Assembly: GCA_020226215.1 (NCBI GenBank)
Contig: CM035236.1
Span: 58,075,809 to 58,139,808, forward strand
Reading direction: 5' to 3'
Length of the DNA: 64,000 bases
Origin: Sindora glabra
Lineage: Eukaryota > Streptophyta > Magnoliopsida > Fabales > Fabaceae
A model generated the notes under the pieces. It was not told the origin of the DNA. It made no database searches and was given only the letters and a program-made list of their open reading frames with translations. The position numbers and the translations under genes were made by a program. Of the stretch, positions 11,421 through 22,798 are shown one piece after another; position 1 is the first letter of the stretch; every line of letters begins with the position of its first letter.

Positions 11421-13499
11421 TTTTTCAAAGGAGATATGACTTAGTAGAATTATTGCAAGAGGAATGATCTATATATGTATAAATTAGTTAGTTCAATTAT
11501 AAATGAAAATATATGTTTGTCCTTGTAAGAATTAGTGGAATTACTTGTAAATATATAGATGTTTCATATTCATTATTAATGTAAGAATTAATATTTTTGC
11601 ATAATTTAATGTTGCTTCAAAGATGGTCCTTTTTTACATTAACTTTAATATTGTTTCTAAGATGGTACTTTTTTACATTAACAAGTGTGTCTTCCTTGCC
11701 ATTTATGTAACATGTTTTATTTCTAGTTTTTAACTTTTGGATAGTAATTGCAATAATTTTAAAAAAAGGTAAGAAACAATATTTGTTATTAATTGATAAT
11801 CGATATCAATACCAAAGTGGAAATTTAAAATTATGACATTCACATTTAGACAATAACAATAATAATTTAATAAAAAAACTAGAGAAACAATATCAATTTT
11901 GTTTTCTAATAAACTAATATGTTATATTTGATCATTAAACATTTTGAAAATACTATTAAACATCGATTTTAATGTATAATTGATGTGAAAGATCCAAATG
12001 AAGCTATTTTTCTTTTATCAAAACTTGTGAAAAAACAAAAGTGGGAGTTGAAATACATGACAAACCTATCTTAGTGCCACAGTACATATGGCAAAGCAAC
12101 AACATCTTCTTTATGAAATTTATAGTGCCTTATGAAGAAATTCACATAAAAGGTCACCATAGTTTGAGTTTAACCAATTATTCGCCCCATCTCTTTAATG
12201 TCTTCTTCTCAATGTTAAGGTTCACTTAAATGTCTCAAATTTCCCCTAAACCTAATAGAGAATGTGTAGTTGTTGTATATTATGTTGACTTCTTTAGATT
12301 CTATGTTTCTAATTTCATTTTTTTAGGATTTTGACTAATGTGGGTGTTAATATATATTCTTTATGAAGTAGATAGATCGTATAAACATAAATCCCATCTA
12401 AATCATTTTCTTGAGGTTATTTGAATTTAAAAGAAAGGTTATCTAGGATAAAAGTTCCTAAATTTTGTTTATTAGTCATGCAACTATTAGGATCAAGAGA
12501 CTAATATGTAATTTGTTTTTTACTTGTTAAAGAAATTTTACCATGTGTTGCAACATGATTAAGAATTAATGTTGTAAATAATATCACTAAAATGATTTAA
12601 ATGTTTAGATTTGAAGAAAAGACAACAAATTTCTTATTTATAAAAGAAAATCAATAGGTGTTATTTCTAGACAAAGGGTCAAGATGAAAAAAGTACCATG
12701 CAAATAACACATGATACTACCAAAGTTTAATGGCATAACTTAAAATAATAAATTTCTCTTCTATAAAAGTATATAGTATTAATATTGTACCTATAATATC
12801 ACTTATGACACGCTTGTACCTTTCTTTTGTCACAATAGATTTCACAAGAATTTTTGTCAATAATCATGTCATTATAAGATAATATAACTTCTTTTTGTGG
12901 CACTTAGAGGTATTATTTTTAATTTTTGCAATAGGTATATATTATATGTCTTCTACTATTTGGACTAAACTAAATGTACGAAATTGTTGCCATTAGGTGT
13001 TTATTATGTTTAGGGCATTATTTTTTTTTCATAAAAATATTGAGATAGGGCATGAATACTATTATTTGTAATAATATTACTTATATGATAATATAAATAT
13101 TAGATTTTGTAATTAAGTTCGAACACTACTATAAGTATTATAATCATACATTGACATTACACATAGGTTATTTAACATAAAATGACATATTATGTGAAAC
13201 TTAAGATATGAAAGAAAGTCAATTTTCAGCAATAATTTATAAACTAACTTCTAATATAAATAATCACTTCTGTCATTAGACCCAAAAAGAAAAAAAATTG
13301 ACATTTTATTTCAATGATTCAATAATATCCTAGAACTAAAAATGTCTATTTTTTAAATTTCCTTTAAAAAAATCAACATCGTTACTTATATTAAATGCCA
13401 GTCTAATAATCGATGTTGAATATAATGAACATACAATCAAGCCTAAATATACATCAGGGAATAATCAACATGAAATAGGTTAAACTAATATTATGTGGA
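11421..13499. other. CACTA A 3' non-coding and subterminal region
   Basis: No gene is supported. The stretch is AT-rich and dotted with CACTA-type subterminal words on both strands, for example near 11790-11830 (TTGATAATCGATATC), 11945-11995 (AAACATCGATTTTAATG, ATTGATGTG) and 13370-13470 (AATCAACATCG, AATCGATGTTG, AATCAACATG). In active elements such repeats bind the accessory transposase protein. The 62-codon open frame at 12041-12229 has no recognisable homology. Confidence 0.5.
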
Positions 13500-14299
13500 A
13501 AATTTGTAGCAGTGAAAACTCATTGTGGAAATACCATATTAAATGTCAATTTTGTTTAAAACACTATATGTAATGTCATATAAATCATGTCAGTTTTATT
13601 AAATAACTAATGTGGTATAATTTGCCCTATAACCTAAACCTTATGTTCTCTCTGTTCCTTCTATGTAAACACTTTTGTATTATTTGTACAGTCTTATAGA
13701 AGCCGACATTTTCTATTGCACTACATAATCTCAATTTGAATAATTTCATGCAATAAAGACATTGGACCTAACAAATATTAGATATATGATATCTCATAAG
13801 GCTAAGGAAGAAAATTGCAATGTTATACGAGCATATAGAACATGTTCAAACCTACTAAAGATAAAATGTATAAGCACATCACAATTTGACAATTACATCA
13901 ATCACAAAGAGTTTAACAATTAAAGCATAATTACTTTCAAATTGTCTAAATATTTTTCAACACTTAAAGAATTATGAAACTAGCAACTAATAGGTAAGTA
14001 GTTACACATAACTTTAATAGTGAAAGAACAATTATGTTCAAATTATCCTAATACCTTTTGTTGGATTTTTATTCCTTGTCTCTTCACCATGATTATCTCA
14101 TGTAAAACATGCATTAAAATAGTAGATAACAAAATAAAAAAATTAAGGAAATAGAAAATAACAAGCAAGCAATTATATATGTAAACATAACTTTAAAAGT
14201 AAGAAATTAATGCCTTTAATTGTGTTAAGAAATTCATTTTAAAGGATCGCCAATCTATATCCCTTCACCATGATCATTTTGCACATAAAAGTCTTCCAA

Positions 14300-17200
14300 A
14301 TTACTTTCATGATTAATTAAAGGTAGTGCCAATAAGAAAAAAGGTACATCTTTAATATTAGTGGCTATGTCTTTTTTATCAGATAACCAACAATATATCT
14401 TTTCCCTTGGGGAGCTATATAACACTTCTTATCATCTAGGTTTATGACATAAAAAACTTATTTTGCTTAGGATGCTATTATGGATGACTATCCTTTATAA
14501 CTCTTTTTATTAAGATCCACTAATAGGAATCCTAACTTATCCACCTAGATGCCTTTGTTATTCTTTACCAATTTACATCAGAACATAAGTTTCTTGAATT
14601 TGATGTACTTAAACTCTTATATGTCTTCAAGGACCTTATAATATGACATCCTTACATAAACAAGGTTCTTATCTTTGGTATTAGAGATATGCATTACCGG
14701 AGTTATTAAAGTAGCCTTACTATTTTGTATAGTGCTCCTCTCATCATATCTTTTATATGAAAAAAATATCTATTAATGTTATATTCACAATAAAATAAAA
14801 GCTCTATATAAAGCCTATAAGTTAACCATCTTATAGTCTTAAAAACAACATTTATTATTTATACCATTATGCTCTTAACTCAATCATGGAACTATGTAAT
14901 GGATAAGAAATTGTGTTTATCTTGCACCTACTACTCATTCTTTCCACAATTGAGCTCTTTTGTAAAGGCTATATGCTTATCTAGGTAAAGCTTAACATCT
15001 TTACTATTTTAAAGGACATAAAGGTGCTTTTGTGCACATATTTCATGACTAGTTCTCACCATTCAAGTCCCTAGTGAACTTTTACTTATAATTATTCTCT
15101 TATGGCATAAAGGTGCTCTTCTAACTAAGAATAAACATTTTCACTATTTTAAAGGATGTAAAAGTGCTCTTGTGCACATATTTCACAATTGATGCTCAAT
15201 ACTTATGTCCCTAGTTAATCTTTACATGTAATTATTCCCTCATGATAAGGCTCGGGATGCCTAATAGCTTCCATATTTGATAAGTATTCAGTATAGAATT
15301 TTACAATCTCCTCAGCAATAAAGCCTTCAATAATACATCCTTTAGGTTGATTTTGATTATACACATACATTTCTAAGATCTTCATACATTACTTAAATGG
15401 ATACATCCACCTTAAGTAAACTTGTCCATAAAATTTTATCTCTTTCACTAAATGAACAACCAGATGCACTATATTATTAAGGGAGGAAACTAAAAAATAT
15501 GTCTCAAGTTAACACAATGTGATAATAACATCCTTCTACTTGTTATTAAAATTCTCTAAGTCAATGACCCTAGCACATAATTAAAGAAACAAAGTTTGGT
15601 GATAGCATGTGTTACATATTTAAGCAATATTGATTAATAGCCATCAGTACTTCATTAAAGTATGACAATCATGAGAATTCAAACTAACTAATTTCAGATC
15701 TTTTATAGAAACAAGGTTTCTGATATTGGAAGAAAAGCCTTAAGGCAATTTAACATAATATAGCAACTTATAAAAATTTATTTTCTCTTTCTTAGTTAAA
15801 GTAAAACAAGATGAATATATATGTTGACCCTTCTTCTTTGAAGCTAATTGCTTCCATATGGCCATTTCACCTAAGTCTACATTGGTCATGACTCTATCCT
15901 TCATCCTGCTCTATATGTTCAAGAGTATTCCAATAAAATATCACATACATTTTTCTCCATATGCATCACATCAATGGTATATTTGACAAACAAGTTGTTC
16001 TAATATTTAAAATAAAAGAATATGGACATCTTCTTCCTTAAAGTTTCTCTATTTGTGGGTGTATTAGGTTTGCTAAAAATAATGTTAATATTTTTCATCT
16101 ATTCATAAGCTTCCTTGTAAGTTAAGGACTTGGGAGCTAATATGTCCTCCGATGACCCATTAAAAGCCTTTCTTAGCATAGGATGATCATGGGATTATGT
16201 CACAACCTAAGTTGATCATAACCAATATGGAGCCCATTATTCAATTACCACTAACTTCATTAACTAACTATACAAACTCTAACCTAATAGAAATACCTTC
16301 ATTTTTATAAAAGCTATAATGCAACTTAAATTTCAAAATAAATAAATAGAACTTCCTTTATTTTTAGACACTTGAGAATGCACTTACCTTAGAATGTAGT
16401 ACCTATGACCTAATAGACATATACTAAGTAATATCCATGAAAATAAATAAAATTTTATGTGCAACACCTATTCTAACATAATCTACAATTGGCATTTTTC
16501 CCAAGTTGCTAAATTCTTTAGCCAAGATGCCTTAGACCTCTTTAAAAATAACTTGTTAATTCAAAGTAAACCCAAAAAAGTAAAATAAATAAATAAATAA
16601 AAGAAGGAGTGAGTTATATAAACCCAGTGAGCATATATCTAGCAATAACTATTGTTATAATATTAACCAATGTATAGTTTGAGAAACTACTTAATTTAAT
16701 AAATGTAAATTTAATTAGATTCCATACTTGACCTCTTGAGTTCATAAACACCTTAGCTACCACAAATAAAGAACAATGGAACCTAAGAGGGTTCCTAAGT
16801 TTAACTTTCAAAAATTCTCATTCACATAGAATTTAGTGAAATTCCAAAGATGAGATAAAATCCCTAGAAGTAATACACTTATGAGTCATTAACTAATAAA
16901 TTCCTCATATAGATTTACATTTTCATTCAATATTATGATTACCTTTGTAATTCATTATCATACACATAACTATATAAAATATAAATGGAAGTAAGAGAAA
17001 ATAATTTAAATCTTTTTATGACTCCAGATTAAGGCTAATCTTATCTTTTCATAAATGATTTTCTGGATTTGATACTAATCATATAATTATATCTACTCCC
17101 TATCACATCATATAATTCATGTCCTTGGCATTACTTTCAGTACAAATCATAATCCATAATCTATTCCAAACATACATTTCCAAATATAAACAAAACTTTA

Positions 17201-20200
17201 TTATCAAATAGCAATTCCATGCCTTTCTTGCATGGCCACAAATTATCCATTTAGTAATAATCAAGAAATTAATATAACCACAATTGCGATATATATCAAT
17301 TCATGCATTACAATGCTATGCCTTCACTACATGGCCACAAAGGTATTTCATAGTAGTCCATAAGAAAATTATATAATTTAATAAACAATTATGTTATCAA
17401 ACATCATAATGAATTAATTAACAATAGATATCTAGCATTAAAGTTCTTTATTCATAAGCATTCTAGGATTTTATGGCTACATCTATGGATTTACATACAT
17501 AAATAAATATATATATACATACATATGTGAACTATATGTTCAAACATATAAATATAAGATTAAATAAAATAGTAGTTTAATGTAGGACATATATTCACCT
17601 TAAAGTGCTTTTTCTTTCTAAAATTTCCATGCAACCATACCTATTCTTCCTTTTCCTTTTATTTATCAATTTACAAAGATAACTATAAGTATATTATCAC
17701 TAATTATTTTTTTCTAAAAATTCTTATTCTAAGCTCTCATACTCTAACAAACTAAAACATAACTTCCTTCTATTTCATTAAAATTGCTCAAAGAAATAAA
17801 AAACACTTAAATATAATGGTTCTTGAATCTAATTCATATAAAAATAAATATTAAAATTTTAAGCTTTAAAGGGGCTTGCCTTTATTCAAGGAAGCTGTAT
17901 CTAAGCTCCATTAGTGGAGAAGAAATGAGAGTGGCTAGAAAATTGGATAGAAAGATAATGTCTTAATGCTATTAAAAATTCTTAAAATCATGGCTCCTTC
18001 TTCACATTAGTAAATGATCATTGGTTAGAGAGGCAAGGAAACAGTTATGATAGTGGCAAAGGTCGGTATTGGTAGCATGGGCACCAGAGCTAAAAAGGAG
18101 ATGAAAAACTAAGATGATGCAAAAAGGAAAAGCAAAGAGAAAGGCATGGAAAAAAATATAGGACTCGGGAAAAAGTAAAAGAAGCCGAGGGTATTAGTCT
18201 AGTGTTTCTCAAGTAATTAGGCCACCCCTAAATCAAATCTCAACCCTTAGTTCACTTGATGTAAAGAAAAGTCAAAGGGAAAAAATGATGATGTATCAAG
18301 ATGCAAAATAAGAATAAAATAAAGTTAATCTTAGCTAACCTTTGTTCACACTTGTTTTTATCATGTTAAAAACAAAGCCATATAGTACTAATCTTCATTA
18401 TTTCTATTTTACTAATAAATTTGATAATAACTTAAATAGTTTAAGAACTTAAAAGGTAATTATACCAAAATTTCATAAATATGGAGAAAATCATTTATTA
18501 AAACACACATGAATATTTTCATAAATTCATATGCTCATCATTGTTAAATATTCTCAATTTTAGGAGAAATACCTTAAAACTACTTTTTAAATTAATATTT
18601 AAACAACACCAAAGCCAAGTAAATATAATCATAAAATCACTAGAAGGATATTAAGTTCCTATATTTTATCATAAAATGAAGTAAATATCATTTAAATAAG
18701 AAAATATACTAATAATTATTTAATTTATTACTTTTTTAAAATTCCTAAAATAAAGAAATTTTTAGTTATAAAACTAGTTTTAAAAAAAACTTTGGACATT
18801 AAATATAGAAATGATTTAAAAGATTTTTTTTAGTTTAAGTATTATAGATTAGAGTAGAAATCTTTAGTGATTGAGATACATTACTTTCTTTCCATGCTTT
18901 TGTTAAGAAGAGCATTTGCCATTTTCATAAATATGGCATACTCTATGCCCTTTAACACTATATATCAATAAGTCTTTATAAGCAAGGAAGTCCTTTAGTA
19001 TTCACACATAAGAGCATGATATGAAATTTGAAAGACTCTTAACGATGTGTGTCCAACACCAACATACTTTCATACTATATTAGTCTTAAGTCTTCAATAA
19101 GCAGTGCGAAGAAGACATTTATATCATTTTCTAATTGCCTTTTACCAATTGCTTAGGACTCAAAATCAACAATGACAACATTATGTACTTATGCTTCATA
19201 TATAACAAATGAGGGAAATTATAAACTACTAACATGATAGGCTATGTACCATGTTTTCTATTCATATTATCATAAAAGTTCATTCCATCTGTACAAAGTG
19301 CAAGTTGAAGGTTTTTTGTCTCATCATTGAATTCAAGGAACAATGAGTTAACTGTTCCCTATCGAGGAAAATCAAATAAATGACAAAGGTTGCCATAAGA
19401 AATCTTCCATTTCACATGTCATGCTAAGTTTTTAGCATATTCTACATTAACAAGCATACATTTAAACATGAGTATTATTGGAAGATATCACAACATCTTA
19501 ATCAGAGTTCTTTCATTGATGATGCCATTATAATTATTCAATTTGTAATATAATACCTTGTATTTTGGACACTTATGTAAGTTTTTGCATTCTTTTCTAT
19601 ACGATATGCAATCATTAAGACAAATATAAATCTTTTTATAGTCTACACCTATTGAGTTTGCATCATATATATGATCTAGCAATTCATTGCCTTTGAAAAG
19701 CATTTTTTTTCAATAATTGTAATAACATTGTAAAACTCTTATCACTCTACCCATTACTAGCTTTCATCTTGAATAATATCAATATAGCAGATAATCATTT
19801 AATTTAGTGCAACCTAAATACAATGACTTTTCTACATCTCTAAATGAGTTATTAAGGATATACAAGCACTTAGTAAAATTATCTATAATAGCATGCACCA
19901 TATCCTCTAAGGGAGCTTTCAAACATTCATCTTTATAATCAGTAGGCATGCTATATATTTCACTTACATCTTGTCATGTCCATTGTGTATACTCGATATC
20001 AATGCCATAAATAAATAAATGATCACATAATTAGTTAAGCTTCATTCTTTTAATACAATAGCATTTAACATAAAGGCACCTTATAAGCTCATTATTAAAT
20101 CCCTTTGCCCCCCAAATTAACCACATATTTATTGAACTCGTTAACCCAATTTACATATTCATCACCACGCTAATCAACATACATACATCCCTAATCCATG

Positions 20201-20215
20201 AATGGATAATCTAGT
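14300..20215 (-). pseudogene. CACTA TNP2 transposase pseudogene (split by an LTR)
   Basis: This is the catalytic CACTA transposase, which would cut at the TIRs. Minus-strand order: a Transposase-associated domain (about 20215-19960: DEYVNWVNEF, RCLYVKCYCIKRMK, HLFIYGIDIEYTQW); TNP2 core part 1 (about 19720-18850: CLNDCISYRKECKNLHKC, WKISYGNLCH, LALCTDGMNFYDNMN, YSVKGHRVCHIYENGK); TNP2 core part 2 (about 16195-15780: HPMLRKAFNG, IDVMHMEKNVCDILLE); DUF4218 (about 15560-15240: VHLVVHLVKEI, YLRWMYPFK, IIEGFIAEEIVKFYTEYLSN); DUF4216 (about 14660-14330: YYKVLEDI, GFLLVDLNKKSYKG, QAK.VFYV). The full family domain order is kept, but stops and frameshifts are frequent. Removing the solo LTR at 16198-18846 and one GATTA rejoins RFL to HPMLRKAFNG. 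Some other gaps may be introns. Confidence 0.88.
16198..18846 (-). mobile_element. Solo LTR inside TNP2, TSD GATTA
   Basis: The 5-bp sequence GATTA lies immediately left (16193-16197) and right (18847-18851). On plus the insert begins TGTCACAACC, so on its own strand it ends GGTTGTGACA. Its own start reads TATAATACTT, which looks like TGTAATACTT with one G-to-A change. The length is about 2.65 kb and no pol sequence lies inside, so it is a solo LTR left by LTR-LTR recombination. Size and the TGT...TGACA termini resemble Tekay/Del chromovirus LTRs. The GC-richer part at 17870-18290 is typical of the transcribed region of such LTRs. A 65-codon minus open frame at 16614-16811 is not a gene. Confidence 0.8.
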
Positions 20216-20890
20216 AAAAATTATTTATAGAAGAACATTAAGCAAACCTTATATCATTTTAAATTGTATATATTCTCAACATAAATTTAAAATTCAAACA
20301 TATACATACTTTTATGTGTAGTTTATTTCACATATAGGATTATGATGCATATTTATGAGTAAATAAATTATTAGAAAGATACTATCAATGCATCAAAACT
20401 ACAACTCTAATCATCCAACGTTGAAGATTTTCCAAACATAAACCCTAAAACTTAAAAAAATGCATACATTTATATATATGTTTTTGTGTGTAGTTTATTT
20501 CATGCATATGGTTATGATATACATTCATAAGCTAACAAAATATTAGAAAATACTAGCAATACATCTAAACCTCAACTCTAATCATCATAAGTTAAAGATT
20601 TGGCTAGCAAAAAATAACCTATATAACACCACACATTTAAAATGAAAATATTAAGACATGCATCATGGAAGGCTAGAACAAGATATTTAGTAACCATACC
20701 TTGTTAGAAAAGAAGAGTCGACAAAGAATTTATGCTTCTTAAGCTTGAAAGAACCTCATAATAGAAAAATCTTGAGTTTATAAATGACACTACAACGTTT
20801 TAATCTTTTATTCTATTCTTTTGTCAATCCTTTTGTACTTTTGTTAGTGTAAATGTAGCAAAATAAGGCAATATCATTTTACTTTATATA

Positions 20891-22798
20891 TTAATTATTT
20901 ATTAAAAACTAATATATAAATTATCTTTAAGTGTAACATATTGACTTTAACATGTCAATTTTAAATTAAAAAAAAACCATCATCTAAATTAAGATGACAT
21001 TGTCCTATTAAAGAAGGTTTAACATTAATTAACTAGAAAATTTGATGTTTAATATATACATGTAGATGTTAATTATTTAAAAAATATTGACATTATAATA
21101 ATTCAGACATTGGTTATTTGTACTAAATTGATATCTTTTTATTAGGATAATTTTCTTTATATAATTTATACTTTTACAATCCACTAGTGAATATACAAAC
21201 AATAGCTAACATTTTATATATTTATTGTAAATTAAGACATTAATTGTTAGTAAAAATCCTATCATTTTTTCCTTGGGCAAATATTTTTTATACAAGTTAC
21301 TATATTAGCAATCCAATTATAAACAATCATTTTACAAATTTAGTATGAATTAAGATGTTAGTTATTTATGAACCCCTAATGTTAAATTTTTTTAACAAGT
21401 TATGCTCTATGTAATATCCAATAAGAAATATTCAAATAATATCACAAATTTAGTGAAAATCTATTTGTTATTGAACAATTTATTATGAAAAAAACAAACA
21501 AATAAGAAAAGAAACAAACAATTCTAAAAATTTATTCTAAGAAAGTATTTTTTTTTCCAAATTATTATAGCAATGGATACCCAAAATTACTATCACTTAC
21601 ATAAAACAACTTACACTAAATCATCCTTATAGCAACTAATCCACCAAAATCATTATCATGTACAATATAAAACCTACCCTAAATCTACAAATATTTATGG
21701 GCATATCTAAATAATCATTACAATGAAGATTTGGCTCATGTATTGAATAAAGTTTTGTTTCTTTCAATTCAAACACTAAAATTTTGACAATTCATTAGCC
21801 TCTATTAATATCACAAAAATTTAGGTTACTACACATTTAGAAATGTTGCAAATCAAGTAAAAGTAGTTTCAATCATTATCTAATATCATTTACTTTCACA
21901 CGTTGATGAGTAATTAAGGACTCATTAATATGTAAAAGTAGATGACATCATAGAATTATAGAAAATACTTCAACAAGATTCCCAATATCTTTGAATATGC
22001 AACAAGGATAAATGAATTATTTTGGTCTTCCACCTAAACACTTTTGATGAAAATGAAGGCAAAAGCATTGCAAAGATATTTCAAATAGAAAACGAAAGTA
22101 AAATTTATAAACATTTTGCAAAACCTTAAACATCGATTATTATAAAAAAAATTTAACATCTTACATATTCTCCTTTTCCAAGTTAGTTACTAGTTGTTAT
22201 ATGTTACTTTAAACATTGCTTAAGCACAAAATTATAATGTTAATTTGTTACATCTTCTAACCAGAAATTTGAAATATCTTTAAACAATGACCTCTTTTAA
22301 AATAAACATTTTTAAGTTTTCTCTCTTTTTTTTTCTTATAAGTTAGTGATTAGCATACTTATAGATGCTAGTTTAGTACAAAATCAATATATTAACTTTT
22401 TATATTTTTTAACCAGACATTTGAAATATCTTCAGATAATAGTGAATTTTAAAATTAATGTCTTAAGTCTTTTTTTTTTATTTTTCTAGTAACATTTAAT
22501 TGTCATGTCTTTAAACATTTGTCTAGTACAAAACCAAAGTTTTAACTTTTTTACATTTCCTAATCAAATTTTTGTGATACCTTTTGACAAAAATTATTTG
22601 ACAATTGATATCTTAAACTTCCTTTAAGCATTGATAATTTTGGAAACTAATGTCAAAAATTTTCCTAAGAATAAAAATGCTGGTTATTTATAAAAATTGA
22701 CATATTAAATCTTTTCATAATTTTATAAATATCACGCCCTTCATAACATACCTCAATCTTATTTTTAAGCAGACGTTTATATGGCGATGTCTATATGC
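20891..22798. other. CACTA B subterminal region
   Basis: No coding region. The stretch is AT-rich with repeated subterminal words in both orientations: TGACTTTAACATGTCAATTT (20942), TTAACATTAATTAACTAG, GATGTTAATTATTTAAAAAA, GACATTGGTTATTTGT and TTTAAACATTG further right. Such arrays of short direct and inverted repeats next to CACTA ends are the accessory-protein binding sites of this superfamily. Confidence 0.6.

Larger units (their letters stand above)
7298..13514 (+). mobile_element. CACTA (En/Spm) transposon A, decayed
   Basis: The left end reads CACTACTACAAATTT and the right end, reverse-complemented, reads CACTGCTACAAATTT, a 14/15 match. Similarity continues inward (both have ACA, ATATTA and TTAAC soon after). 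Both ends are flanked by AAA (7295-7297 and 13515-13517), fitting the 3-bp target duplication of CACTA elements, although AAA is weak evidence in AT-rich DNA. Subterminal words such as AATCAACAT, AACTAATGTTG and AATCGATGTTG recur near both ends (about 7330-7680 and 11790-13480). The cargo is a Ptta plus Ulp1-type pseudogene. The alternative is one element from 7298 to 22814 (see the finding on boundaries). Confidence 0.65.
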
